From Pomphorhynchus laevis (taxonomy: Eukaryota; Acanthocephala; Palaeacanthocephala; Echinorhynchida; Pomphorhynchidae), in NCBI GenBank assembly GCA_012934845.2, contig WNNJ02001461.1:31002-95001 (forward strand): DNA of 64,000 nt, read 5' to 3'. Below the pieces are notes generated by a model. That model did no database searches. It saw nothing but the letters and a program-made list of their open reading frames with translations, and was not told the DNA's origin. Shown piece after piece: positions 1 through 10,720 of the stretch. Each line of letters starts with the position of its first letter. Within the stretch, counting starts at the first letter, position 1. Both the position numbers and the translations under genes were made by a program.

Positions 1-627
1 ATTGTCGCAGTACTGCTTTAGATTTAATATCGTCACGGACGATAAAACGAGGTTGCTGATGCATTCTAACACTGCTATGTGAACATTTTATCCGATGTTC
101 TTTCCACCCTTAGGAACTTTCATAAAACCTTGTACCATACACCTTAAAATAAGTCTTGGTTATTGAAACTCTTACAATAAAATAACATACAATAAAATGG
201 ACGCATACTGGTCTTAGAGTTTAAACTATCCTGATACCCATTAACTACTTACAATCTAAAGTAAATACAATGATGATCAATCCGCATTTCCGATATCTTA
301 TTGATTTTCGCTTTGATTAATCCGTTAAAAAAAAGTATTGATTATTAAAGTTCTTACAATAACATTTCTACGATTGCTACGATTACAAAGTTTACAACGA
401 TTATATCGATTACAACGATTACTTCAACGATTAAAGAATTTAAAATTGTCTTGATTATATAAAGTTCTTACAATTTAAAACTCAAAATTGAAATTTAAAT
501 CAAATTCCATTGATACCGCAATAAACGAAATCTGTTGGTCGGATCCATTATTCAATAACGAATTTTCCGTTTGAAAAATTGATGGAAATTTGAATTCCAG
601 TACAATATCACATTATATGACAAAAAT
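1..627 (+). other. 5' flank and probable 5' UTR of LINE copy A
   Basis: No gene is seen here. The stretch is AT-rich with short degenerate direct repeats of an ACGATTACAA-like unit at about 370-440. The words ACAATCTAAAGTAAATACAA near 251-270 recur just 5' of LINE copy B (near 5790), so this is probably shared 5' UTR of one LINE subfamily. The true 5' end of copy A cannot be placed. Confidence 0.45.
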
Positions 628-1872
628 ATGACAAAGAAGACCAACAAGCAAGCGAAACACAACAATACAACAAAGTCGGTTAGGTACGCAGATAATGAAG
701 TGGCATGTGACTCTCACGGCTGCACGATATGGACCAAAGTAAGCTTCCCCTCAGACAGTTCTCAAACAATGACGAGTCGCAATTTCTATTGTGGTTTCTG
801 TGCAGCTCTTGCAATTGCAAATTTAAATAAGACTATTAACGATCTACGCTCACTAACCGAATACACTGATAAACCATTACGATCAGATATCCCTTATACA
901 TGTGAAGTATTCGAGCAAGATACAGTACCTTCACTAGACAATGAAATCGCTCCGATCAACATAACGGCAACATCTGATACTTCAACATTCCGGAAATCTA
1001 CCCCTACTCGAGTTTGGACACGAGGACATGCAAGATCGCGAATCGTAAAGGCAACAACCCTTGAAACTTCCTTATCTAACCTTAAATCCGATTTCCTGGA
1101 TTCGTCAAATCTAGAGAATTCCATCATTTCTCACAAGGATACACAGAAACAAACATTCCATATCACTCAGAAAACACATCCAAGGCCGGAAACAAACACA
1201 GAAGCACCACATCACACAGCACTCCCAACTTTTTATTGTCCTCAAACAACCCATAGTCTATATAAAATGGATGGAACACTAAAACAAATGATAAATCATA
1301 CCAAATCCACTGTAAACAACACTGATAACCCCAATATACCTATTCTATCTGAGCCTAAACGACATAAACGCCGAACATTCGATCGGGATAAATGTTTTAT
1401 CATTGTAAATTTAAATGAATCACCGAGTCCAAACAGTCTCATCCGGATTAAACATGATGTTGATTCAGTAAAGCAAGTTCTTTCAACTGTTCTCCCAACA
1501 GAAATATCAGTCGAACAAAATAGACAGGTAATACACCTCTTTCGCATTGGGAAGAAACAAGATGGTACCAAACCAAGGCTTTTGAAAGTTGTTGTTGATA
1601 GCCCCGAGACTAGTAAGCAAATCATCAAGAATTCCTTTAAGTTAAGGGGCTCCAGTATCAGACTTCTACCTGACCTCAGCACTGAAGATAGAAACAGATT
1701 GAAATCGGCAAGGAAAGAGCTTCAACAAAGAATTCAAAACGGTGAAAAAAATCTAATTGTGAAAAATTTTCAAGTTGTGCGGCGAAGGGTAAATACGCGA
1801 TTCAGCCTCGGAATCCGTCTAAGCGTTCCATCGACACTCTCCGCCGCACAGATTCGTGCATCCACCACGTAA
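628..1872 (+). CDS. LINE copy A ORF1 protein (zinc finger plus RRM-like region)
   Basis: This is an uninterrupted 414-residue ORF. Near residues 26-58 is a Cys-rich zinc-finger-like module (CDSHGC, W, then FYCGFC) shared with ORF1 of copy B. The middle is Ser/Thr/Pro-rich and probably disordered. Residues about 252-390 resemble the nucleic-acid-binding C-terminal region of CR1-type ORF1 proteins (FRIGKK, KPRLLKVVV, a basic helix, then NLIVKNFQVV). Such proteins bind LINE RNA in a ribonucleoprotein. The first ATG after the AT-rich leader is used. ORF1 ends 71 bp before the first usable ATG of ORF2. Family assignment is by motif only. Confidence 0.75.
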   Translation: MTKKTNKQAKHNNTTKSVRYADNEVACDSHGCTIWTKVSFPSDSSQTMTSRNFYCGFCAALAIANLNKTINDLRSLTEYTDKPLRSDIPYTCEVFEQDTVPSLDNEIAPINITATSDTSTFRKSTPTRVWTRGHARSRIVKATTLETSLSNLKSDFLDSSNLENSIISHKDTQKQTFHITQKTHPRPETNTEAPHHTALPTFYCPQTTHSLYKMDGTLKQMINHTKSTVNNTDNPNIPILSEPKRHKRRTFDRDKCFIIVNLNESPSPNSLIRIKHDVDSVKQVLSTVLPTEISVEQNRQVIHLFRIGKKQDGTKPRLLKVVVDSPETSKQIIKNSFKLRGSSIRLLPDLSTEDRNRLKSARKELQQRIQNGEKNLIVKNFQVVRRRVNTRFSLGIRLSVPSTLSAAQIRASTT

Positions 1873-1943
1873 ACATCAATCCAATTTCAACACCAACAGA
1901 GACACCACACGACTGCCGTTACTCTCAAAATAATATTTCCATC

Positions 1944-4620
1944 ATGTACTCTAACTGTTTAAGCATGTACAACAAATTTGACGAAATATTGTGTCTCGTT
2001 AATTCAATGAACACAAACATCATAGCATTGAGTGAAACCTGGCTTAACAACGATATATCTGATAATGAAATCTCAATCCCAGGCTACTTTGTTATACGAT
2101 CGGATCGAACCGCCTCAAAAGGAGGTGGAGTTATATTATACGTCAAGCAACCGTTAACCATCATCGAGCACAGCATTGTATCAGATGATTCATACAACGA
2201 ATATCTGTGGGCAACAGTATCTTCTCCTGATAGACAGAAACTAAAAATCGGTTTATTTTACCGATCTCCGCGCTCCGCAACTGAAAAGATTGGCATCTCT
2301 TTACGACATCACCTAACAAGCTTATCACCGATCATTATCCTAGGAGACTTCAATATGCCTCATGTCAATTGGGACCTATATACTTCGACACATGGTTGTG
2401 ATGTTGAATCATCCAATCTCCTTGATACGTTCAACGATCTCAATCTAACCCAGCATATTCACGAACCCACTAGAAGGAGGAAGCAATCATCTGCCATTTT
2501 AGACCTCTGCTTATCACGAGGGGAACCCACAATTGATGAAATCTCTCTCAGCCCCCTATTGGCCACAGTGATCATTGTGTCATTAGGCTGGCGCTTTCTG
2601 TCAGTCTCTTTAGAACAGCCCCCTCGGCAAAACCCGAATTGAATCCCTTCAAAGCGAATTTCGCAAGTATGACGCAAGCTATTCGAAACATTCAATGGCC
2701 TAATCCATATGAAATTGGCATCGATCAGTGCTGGGAAAATTTCAAATCTACTTTGATCAATGCTCTAAATTACTTCTCCCCTTTAAAACGTCAGCGCACA
2801 TCCCACAAAACTCCCATTTGGTTTGACTCGCAGATTAAACAAATGATTAAGACAAGAGACAAAATTTACAAAAAATTTAAAGAACAGAATTGTTCTTGGA
2901 TCGATTACAAGGAATTACGAAATCAAGTTACGGCACTCAAACGTCAGAAACGCAGGTGCTTCGTTTCCAATCTTTGTCGATCATCAAAAAGATTTCCCAG
3001 TAAATTGTTTAAACATATCAGCTCATTAAAATCAACTACGTCTGAGATTAACTCTATATTTATGGAAACCGGTGAGCTCACATCTGATGACAAAGCAATT
3101 GCCAATATTTTCCTAGATCAATTCACGCTAGAGAGTCCTACCTGTCAGTATTGCCCCAGATTCTCCACAGCTCAATATCCGTGTTACGAATTTACTCCAT
3201 TTGATAAATTTGAGGTTCTTAACGAACTTCTAAAGCTACCACGATCAATTGCGGCAGGACCAGACAATATTCCTCCAATTCTTCTTCGGGAACTTGCACC
3301 AGTAATATATGAACCTTTACACACCATATTCGATTTCTCCTTGTCAACAGGCTGTATACCATCAGATTGGAAATGTTCTATAATCCGACCTCTCTACAAA
3401 AAAGGCGACCGTAATCTAGCAAGCAACTATCGGCCCATAAGCCTTACCTGCGTTGCTTGTAAAGTGCTAGAGAAACTGCTTTTTAAACGAATCATCGGGC
3501 ACCTAGAAGATAACCAAGTACTCTGCGACAACCAGCATGGTTTCCGCCCAGGAAGATCTACTGTCACAAACCTCATACTTGCGAGGAGTGATTGGACCAG
3601 ATATGCCGAGGCTGGAGTTAGTGTTGATGTCTTGTTTTTCGACCTCAGCAAAGCATTTGATCGGATATACTATGATGTCCTCCTTATTACGCTGGAACAG
3701 TACGGCATCAGAGGAACCCTCCTTAATTGGATTAACTCCTTCCTTAGAAATCGGAAGATTACTGTATTAGCTAATAAACAAATGTCAAAAACAAGAAATC
3801 CTGGACGCGGTGTTCCTCAGGGATCGGTACTCAGTCCATTGCTCTTCATTATTTACATCAACGAGCTTACTACAGCTATTTCGAGTCCATGTGGTTTATA
3901 TGCCGACGACTTGAAAATTTGGCGACCAATAATCGATAGCCGAGATCCAATGATACTCCAGAGAGACATTGATAATATTAAGGTATGGTGTAATCAACGG
4001 GGACTGGTATTAAACCCCGATAAGTCAAAACATATGCGTATCGGACATCTACACATCAATTCATCATATACCATTGACGGAAGAGAAATTGAAACAGTTC
4101 TCCAATTTCAAGACCTTGGAGTGATCGTAAATAGAAGCTTATCGACCATCCCACATACCAGTCACACAGTTGCTAAATGCCGTCGAATTTTAGGACTTAT
4201 TAGAAGGACCATTGGCCAGCTTGACGCATCCAGTTTTAAGTTAATTTACAATGCTTATGTCTTATCTTTAATGAGATACGCTTCACCTGCCTGTCACCCT
4301 CAAACTACGACAGAGATGAACATGTACGAATCCACACAGTGAAGAAATCTTTAAAGTCATCTGATTTAATGTTTGTGTGGACAGCGCTTAATGTTCAAAA
4401 AGGGCAGAGGGAACATGTTTGTCGCAAACTGTTCGAACTTCGAAATTCAAACAGATTGAGGGGACATCACCTCACGTTAAAGACCCACATTCGTCCACGA
4501 AGAAGATTTAACACAATTGTCAACCGAACGTGGAAAAGCTGGAATAAGCTACCAAGTCAAGTGGTTTCGGCCTCCAGTATTTTGTCCTTCAAGAGAAATC
4601 TGAAGAATGTACTAACTTAA
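1944..4620 (+). pseudogene. LINE copy A ORF2 (endonuclease-reverse transcriptase), two breaks
   Basis: The APE-type endonuclease lies at 1944 to about 2640, with ALSETWL, RSDR, GGGV, GLFYRSP and LGDFNMPHVNW. A frameshift near 2560 puts its last box (HSDHC) in another frame. The RT lies at 2639-4342 and reads NYRPISLTC, FFDLSKAFDRI, GVPQGSVLSPLLF and YADDLKIW, so the catalytic aspartates are present. Around 4330-4345 the connection segment is missing an estimated 300 bp and the frame changes. The C-terminal WNKLP region resumes at 4339-4620. The enzyme would nick target DNA and copy its RNA there, but this copy cannot make a whole protein. Confidence 0.8.
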
Positions 4621-4733
4621 AACAATCGGATTTTCATTGATATATTTTTTTTAACCCTGTACCCAGCCTGTACGAGCTCTACGCTCTTTTGCTGCTGTTG
4701 TATTTAATAATAATAATAATAATACAGGAGTCA

Positions 4734-4879
4734 CAATAATGTGGCATTTCGTTCAAACGCAAATCTACCATATTCAATAATTGATGTACGTCAAATAACA
4801 CAAGAATATGAAACTTATCAAGTTGAAACTTATCAAGCAGAAAATAGTAAAATATATAAATCAACACAATAATATAAAT
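4734..4879. other. AT-rich spacer, nothing recognised
   Basis: This short stretch lies between the tail of LINE A and an F repeat. It has a local direct repeat (GAAACTTATCAAG twice near 4810-4835) and no supported gene. Confidence 0.5.
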
Positions 4880-5289
4880 AATAAATTTAAACTCTTAAGT
4901 GGCAAATTTTTATGGATGGATAATAAATAATATACTTTGTATTAGAATAAGATACTAGATAGTTTTATTATAGGAAATACATCATTAGCATGTATATGGC
5001 CCCGCTGCTATGTTGGGTAGAGGAGTTAGGGGCCGAAACCTGATATCATAGCAGTTCCTCCTGATGACCTCTAATCCTTATTCTGATACGACGTCTGTTA
5101 TGTATTAGTCTATTCATAAAAATGACATTTATTTTAAATTTCATTTTTTTATTTTAACTTGATTTAAATTATAAAAAATTATAAAACAATTATTAATTCT
5201 ATTATTTAATTCTTAAATTTTGATTTAGCATTATTATGCTTTGTTTATTTTATAATTATATTAAATACGTAGACTCAGTTAGCTGATTT
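4880..5289 (+). repeat. Family F dispersed repeat, near-complete copy
   Basis: This copy and the one at 31085-31560 are the longest of about a dozen. The order is a left part with TTATGGATGGATAATAAA, a GC-rich core (4998-5060), then TTATTAGTCAATTCATAAAAA, an AT-rich arm and a right end with ACGTAGACTCAGTTAGCTGA. There is no coding capacity and no clear terminal inverted repeat or pol III boxes, so MITE or SINE status is open. The core holds three complementary pairs: 4998-5003 with 5029-5034, 5005-5012 with 5047-5054, and 5020-5024 with the TTCCT at 5055-5060. Confidence 0.75.
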
Positions 5290-5790
5290 GATTTGTGCTG
5301 TTTTGAAGCCTCATTTTCACAAGGCACCAAATGATTCACTAATTAAATCATCTCGGCTTTTCAAACACCTAGTTATGGATTTAAAGTCCATAACGACTTA
5401 CACCTCAATGCAATTTCGTCGTTACCTACTACAGAAAAGAATATGTTTGTCTCACTCAACACTGTATCACCCTTTATCAAATAGGCAAATAGAGAAATAT
5501 AATGACATTATCTGGAAATCAATTTCGTTAAGCCTACACGACTCTTGCTTGAATATTGATAGATGGCAAACAATCATCACAGGAGCTTTACAGTAGGTAC
5601 GGTCATTGCTTTGTACGACAACAAATTCGACGCCTCATTCGGGATTATTTGAATTTACAAGAAAGACGGAAAGTGAACACTTATGCCATAATCGCTAGTG
5701 AATTCATACGAAGTGTTCGTTAAGCGTTTTAATCGCAAGACAAAATATGATTCACCAGTTGAGCGTGCAACTATCGACTAAAGTAAATAC
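5290..5790 (+). mobile_element. Ty3/gypsy LTR retrotransposon fossil, integrase part
   Basis: A plus-strand fragment resembles the C-terminal half of a Ty3/gypsy integrase, with the family's YHPLSNRQIEKYN-type signature, followed by a short post-integrase stretch. It is an old fragment with a few breaks. It is probably the left part of a fossil whose pol end and possible LTR lie at 10255-10720, split by insertion of LINE copy B. Confidence 0.65.
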
Positions 5791-6003
5791 AATCTAAAGT
5801 AAATACAACTATCGACTTGCAGACTAACGACTTGCAGACTAAGGAATTGCAGACGAATGCTTAAATCCACAATATTTTGAAAAGCAACAACTGAATGCCA
5901 CGCCGTGTCCCAGCTTAAAAAAATTTCCAGCTGCATTTAATTCGGACCTTAAAAAATTTTGGTTTCTAATAAACATACAATATAATAACATACAAATTTC
6001 ACA

Positions 6004-7186
6004 ATGAAGAAAGCAAATTCGAAGAGAGGGTCAAACACTAAACATATCACGCAACATCGTAGTGCGTATAAGCGGCTAGAGGTCGAATGCTGCAATAAAG
6101 GCTGTGAAGTGTGGTCTATTGTCGACATTCCTTTAAATACCGAGTCGTCACTCAAGAGCAAGGACTTTTATTGCGGCTTTTGTTCTGCTACAATGATTTC
6201 GGCCCTCCAAATGAAACTAGTGCAAGATATGGTTTGTGATGTGAATTGTTGTGATATATCGTTACCTATCAACTTAAATGACGTTCGTGTCTCTCAAAAC
6301 AGCACGGACCATCAAACTTCGATAAACACCTGTACCGTTAATCCTGTCGTTAAGCTGCCATTAGATGACAGTTCAACTCCTGACCTATGTGAACCGAGGA
6401 TTGAATTACCTTCACTGTCATCTACGCATCAGCACGATAATACTTCAAATGCTGTCATCCTTTCAGGACAAAGAAAAATCGGTCATTCATGTTGAACAAA
6501 CTACACCAGCTGTAAACAAAGGAAGGATATGTCGCAACACTCTATTGCAACCTACACGAAACGCTGGATCGACATACCATCAATTGGGTGAAATCAGAGG
6601 TAGCGATTCGAGTGGGGCCATCGATAGAAAACAGAAGGCCAAAAATAAGAATAAATCAGGAAATTATTTACCTTCAAATGGTCAGAGCATTTCTTTGGAC
6701 AACGCTCCTTCTACAAACTACCGTTCGCATCCAGATAGGTCTTGCAATATCCTATTTAGTGGTATCGCTGAATCAAAGGCCAGTAACTCACAAACACGTA
6801 TGAATGATGATGTGTCCAGCCTCCGTACTGTGTTCTGTCAGTTACTCTTAGAAGGTGATGAGAAGCTAGCTTCTACTCTGAAGGTTACAAAGTTGTTTCG
6901 ACTTGGAAAAAAGGTGGTAGAGAAACCAAGATTGTTGAAAGTTGTATTATCTTCCGCAAAACATGCAGACCTTTTGCTCAAACGTGGTTTTCGACTTAAA
7001 GATTATCCACATCGTATTCTTAAGGATCTGAGTCTCAAAGATCGTTTAAAGTTGAAAGAAGCAAAAACAGTATTACGAAACCGGCTATCTGAAGGTGAAA
7101 CGAACTTATGCATACGAAATTTTCAGGTTGTCAGGTGGCACCCAGTAGTTCGTTGGAATCCCATAACGATCAACAGCGTCACTTAG
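6004..7186 (+). pseudogene. LINE copy B ORF1, one frameshift
   Basis: The first frame (6004-6495) carries the same zinc-finger-like module as copy A (CCNKGCEVW, then FYCGFC, residues about 27-60). A single frame change between about 6430 and 6490 leads into the second frame (to 7186). That frame has the RRM-like C-terminal region with FRLGKK, KPRLLKVVL and NLCIRNFQVV. The 3' end overlaps ORF2 by about 79 bp in another frame. The shift may be a real mutation or a sequencing error. Confidence 0.75.
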
Positions 7187-10146
7187 CAGTATCCAGTTTG
7201 AATTTTGCTAGTTCGTCTGGAAAAGGTAGTTTCAACAGTCATTCATCGCAACTCTTCAATAGCGTTAGTTTCAATTCTGATCTGGGACACTTAGTTTCAT
7301 TCAACAAATTATTCACCGTTCCTAGTAATCCCTTACCACAACCCACACGCTATTTATCGATTGGGTATTCTAATCTTCGTAGTTTGCCTGCTCAAATAGT
7401 GGAGTTAAAGTATCACATGCTTTCTCATTCGTATGACATTTTCTGCGTTGCTGAATCCTGGTTGCATCAATATATTGTCGATACCACTGTGAACATTCCT
7501 GGATTTCGCCTTATACGAAGCGACAGGATATCAGGTAGGCGAGGTGGCGGTGTCGCCGCGTATGTCAGAGAAAATTTCCTCGTATCTGAGGTGTTGAATA
7601 TTTGTGACCCTTGTGGGTCGTTTGAGACTCTATGCTTCCGTATTGATCACTCAGCGACCAGTATGAATTTTTGCGTCGTGTATCGATCTCCGTCAGTAAT
7701 TGCAGACACTGATCAACTAAAACTTATTTTACAATCGGTATGTTCCTCCCCTCACTTTATTCTTTTGGGCGATTTTAATCTTCCACGATCTAGATGGTCA
7801 GACTATGTCTTTTCTGATGGTAGTTCCACGGAAAGGGAAATATCTGAGTTCCTTGCTGAGGAACTCATGCTGATTCAGCATGTACAAGAACCAACTTGCT
7901 TAACTTCAAGATCGGATTCGGTACTTGATCTGGTGTTTTCCAGATATGTAGGAGACATAATCAAAGTTGATCATCTCCCTCCTTTAGGAAGTAGTGACCA
8001 CTGCTTGCTCTCCTTGACGGCTGTCCCTTATTCCAGATTCTGTCCACCTTGTTCAAAAACTTACAAACGTCATTGGTCGAAAGTGAGAAGAGAAGATGTT
8101 TTGAGAGTTTACAACCAATTCCCGTGTACTTTTATGAACACGGACAAGCTATCATTGAATATGATCACTGATTACCTACATAAATTATCTGATATTCTTG
8201 CCCCTATGCGTGAATCCTCTTATGCTGCTAAGTCACCTGCATGGATAGATTCCAACGTCAGACAACTAATAAGTTCAAGAAATTGTTTATGGAAGCTTCA
8301 GCGTTCTGACTCTAGTTTCTCTGCCAGATATAAATATGTTCGAAATCTTTGTACTAGAGTGAAAGCAACAAAACGATGTGCATTCGAATCGTCTATCGCT
8401 AATAATGTAACACGAAATCCAAAACTATTATGGGCCTATGTTCGTCGCAACAGAACCCTTAATACAGAAATCAAGTATGTCCTTAATGCGGAGGGATGTA
8501 TGATAACTTCTCAGAGTGGTATTGTGGAATGCCTTGCTACGTCTTTTTCGATACCGACAAATAATTCACAAAGAGCTTCTATCACTTCGCATGGTGTAGC
8601 ATTAAAGCAATCTTCGCGTTTTCTTCCAGTAACGATTAGTGAGATTGTAAGTCAGCTTGATCAGCTTGACCCATTTAGCTCTACTGGCCCTGATGACATT
8701 TCTCCGTTTCTCTTGAAGAATTTATCTAGATATTTGGCTCCTTCCCTTCTTGCTATTTTTGAGAACAGTTTGACCAGTGGATGTGTTCCTGAAGTCTGGA
8801 AAACTGCCATCGTAGTTCCGATCCCAAAGAAAACCATTGCAACGGCTTGTACTGACTATAGACCAATCAGCCTGACTAGTTCTCTATGCAAAGTGCTTGA
8901 AAAGTTGATCGCCACCCGGATCAGGCATCACTTGAGGGAACTCGGAATAATGTCGTCTTCTCAGCACGGTTTCCTTCCTGGTCGTTCCTGCTTAACAAAC
9001 TTATTGACTTCACGCGAAATGTGGGTTGAGGCGGTCAGTCGCGGCCAATCAATTAATGTGGTATTCATTGACTTTTCAAGAGCATTCGATCGGGTGCCGC
9101 ATGAGAGCTTGGTAGCATTACTATTTAACTACGGCATTCCTGTAATGTTGTGTAATTGGATTCAAGATTTCCTACGTAATCGTTTCTTTAGGGTGAGAGT
9201 TGGCACCCATCTTTCCACTTCCAGACGCGTTTACTGTGGTGTTCCGCAGGGTACCGTACTAGGACCTCTGCTGTTTATTGTGTTCCTTAACGATTTGTTG
9301 CTGCGGATTCAGAGTCCCTGTCTTGCTTTTGCTGACGACCTCAAAATATGGTCTGTAGATGATATTGATCCGCTTGGCATTTCCCTGCAGGAAGACCTTA
9401 ATGAAATATATCAATGGAGTGAGGCTACTGGTATGAAGATCAATGTTGACAAATGCGGCCACATGAAATTAGGAAGGCGTTGCGATGACCGTCGTTTTCG
9501 CCTCGGAACTTCAATTCTTAATGTCGTCATGGAGTATAGGGATCTGGGTGTCATGGTGCATAGGACATTGAAATCCCGATCAAATACAGAGTTTGCCTAT
9601 AGCAAGGCTTTGCGAGCTATGTACTGCGTCAAAAATGCATTTAATCGTATTAATCCATACGTCTTCAAACGGCTTTACTGCGCTCTTGTTCGCTCGCATA
9701 TAGAGTACTGCGTGCAAGCAGTTTTTCGATACACTAAGAAAGAGTTCAATAGACTAGAGTCAATCCTTCGTAGAGGTTCTCGAATGTGTATGGATGGATC
9801 ATATTCATATCGTGAGCGGCTTGAATTTCTAAAGATACCATCTTTGGGTCAGAGGCTATATTACCTAGACCTTGTTGCATTATGGCGAATGGTTAATGGG
9901 ATAGATGGTTTTCCCTCGTGCTATGTTAAAGTTTGTTCTCAGACGCATCGTGGCCACCCGTTGAAACTATTTAAGTTTCCCCACGGTAAAGTAGTGAGTT
10001 TGGCTAGGCTCTCACATCGAGCATTAAACGCCTGGAACACGTTGCCAGGAGAAATAGCATGTACCAAGGACTTATCTCAATTTAAAGTTCAACTTCGTCA
10101 GTGGATTAACGATCATGGCATTCCGAATGTATACAATATTATGTAA
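7108..10146 (+). CDS. LINE copy B ORF2: APE endonuclease-reverse transcriptase, intact
   Basis: This is an uninterrupted ORF of 1012 residues. The APE-type endonuclease occupies residues about 85-310: YSNLRSL, VAESWLH, RSDR, GGGVAAYV, VVYRSPS, LLGDFNLPRSRW, and SSDHCLLS closing the domain. The RT occupies about 560-830: DYRPISLTSS, FIDFSRAFDRV, GVPQGTVLGPLLF, FADDLKIW. The C-terminal region ends in a WNTLPGEI box. All boxes needed for target-primed reverse transcription are visible. The annotated ATG lies inside ORF1, so the real start may be downstream or may depend on re-initiation. Nothing in the sequence shows whether it is expressed. Confidence 0.88.
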   Translation: MHTKFSGCQVAPSSSLESHNDQQRHLAVSSLNFASSSGKGSFNSHSSQLFNSVSFNSDLGHLVSFNKLFTVPSNPLPQPTRYLSIGYSNLRSLPAQIVELKYHMLSHSYDIFCVAESWLHQYIVDTTVNIPGFRLIRSDRISGRRGGGVAAYVRENFLVSEVLNICDPCGSFETLCFRIDHSATSMNFCVVYRSPSVIADTDQLKLILQSVCSSPHFILLGDFNLPRSRWSDYVFSDGSSTEREISEFLAEELMLIQHVQEPTCLTSRSDSVLDLVFSRYVGDIIKVDHLPPLGSSDHCLLSLTAVPYSRFCPPCSKTYKRHWSKVRREDVLRVYNQFPCTFMNTDKLSLNMITDYLHKLSDILAPMRESSYAAKSPAWIDSNVRQLISSRNCLWKLQRSDSSFSARYKYVRNLCTRVKATKRCAFESSIANNVTRNPKLLWAYVRRNRTLNTEIKYVLNAEGCMITSQSGIVECLATSFSIPTNNSQRASITSHGVALKQSSRFLPVTISEIVSQLDQLDPFSSTGPDDISPFLLKNLSRYLAPSLLAIFENSLTSGCVPEVWKTAIVVPIPKKTIATACTDYRPISLTSSLCKVLEKLIATRIRHHLRELGIMSSSQHGFLPGRSCLTNLLTSREMWVEAVSRGQSINVVFIDFSRAFDRVPHESLVALLFNYGIPVMLCNWIQDFLRNRFFRVRVGTHLSTSRRVYCGVPQGTVLGPLLFIVFLNDLLLRIQSPCLAFADDLKIWSVDDIDPLGISLQEDLNEIYQWSEATGMKINVDKCGHMKLGRRCDDRRFRLGTSILNVVMEYRDLGVMVHRTLKSRSNTEFAYSKALRAMYCVKNAFNRINPYVFKRLYCALVRSHIEYCVQAVFRYTKKEFNRLESILRRGSRMCMDGSYSYRERLEFLKIPSLGQRLYYLDLVALWRMVNGIDGFPSCYVKVCSQTHRGHPLKLFKFPHGKVVSLARLSHRALNAWNTLPGEIACTKDLSQFKVQLRQWINDHGIPNVYNIM

Positions 10147-10254
10147 CCGCTATTAACTTTTTTTTTCTTCTTTTCTTTTCTTTTTTATTTCCTATGTGAT
10201 CAGTTGAAACAGCCATTTGGCTATAACTTGTAATACTAATAATAATGCGAACCC

Positions 10255-10720
10255 ACATAATGCCATCATCAAGAGAGGAAATTGGATTGAGGATACTATA
10301 TTAACTCGATACTTATCAAGATCACCAGGCACATCTAAAATAATCGATGATAATTTGGAGAAACACTAGGAGCATGTATCTCCAATCAATGTAATCATGT
10401 CAATGAAGAAACTCCGGAGTCAAGAGAAAATAATATGAGCGATTCACTCGTTTAAAGAAATTCAAATTTTAGTGATGCAAAAAAGTGATTGAGCGAATCT
10501 CGTGGATTTAATGAATCTTTGGATGAAGTTCCAACCATGGAATTTAGACGGTCTTCACTAAAAACCAAATGACCAGCATACCTGTCTGAATTTATCGCTG
10601 GGGTGAATGACATGTGATATATAAAGCTTATTATTGTTGTGTTTCTACATTCATAGATATTTTGAATAAAGCCATTTATCTACGTGTTTCGGTTCATAGA
10701 TCGAATTTAACAATCGAGTC
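10255..10720 (+). mobile_element. Ty3/gypsy fossil, end of pol and possible LTR
   Basis: Plus-strand sequence just 3' of LINE B resembles the extreme C-terminus of Ty3/gypsy pol near 10540-10610. It is followed by a possible LTR start with TATATAAAG and AATAAAG-type signals to about 10720. It probably continues the integrase fragment at 5290-5790, with LINE B inserted between. It is old and eroded. No second LTR was identified. Confidence 0.45.

Larger units (their letters stand above)
240..4733 (+). mobile_element. CR1-like non-LTR retrotransposon, copy A
   Basis: The element runs from an uncertain 5' UTR through ORF1 (628-1872) and ORF2 (about 1944-4620) to a short 3' UTR ending in a (TAA)n tail at about 4708-4733. 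The EN-RT order, the RT box YADDLKIW and the simple-repeat tail are those of CR1-group LINEs. It is nearly full length, but ORF2 carries two reading-frame breaks, so it is not autonomous as read. Its nearest relative in the window is copy B, with the same ORF1 plan, RT box and tail. Confidence 0.8.
5785..10250 (+). mobile_element. CR1-like non-LTR retrotransposon, copy B (nearly full length)
   Basis: The element has a 5' leader of about 210 bp, ORF1 (6004-7186, one frameshift), an overlapping intact ORF2 (7108-10146), a 3' UTR of about 100 bp with a long pyrimidine run (10155-10190) and a (TAA)n tail at about 10232-10245. It sits inside a Ty3/gypsy fossil and so is younger than it. The whole 1012-residue ORF2 suggests a recent insertion. 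Apart from the ORF1 shift it is the best preserved LINE in the window. Confidence 0.85.

Noticed and set aside
5020-5075. CTGATGA and GAAAC in family F as a type II hammerhead
   Set aside because: No cleavage triplet lies between GAAA and CTGATGA, and the required stems do not form.
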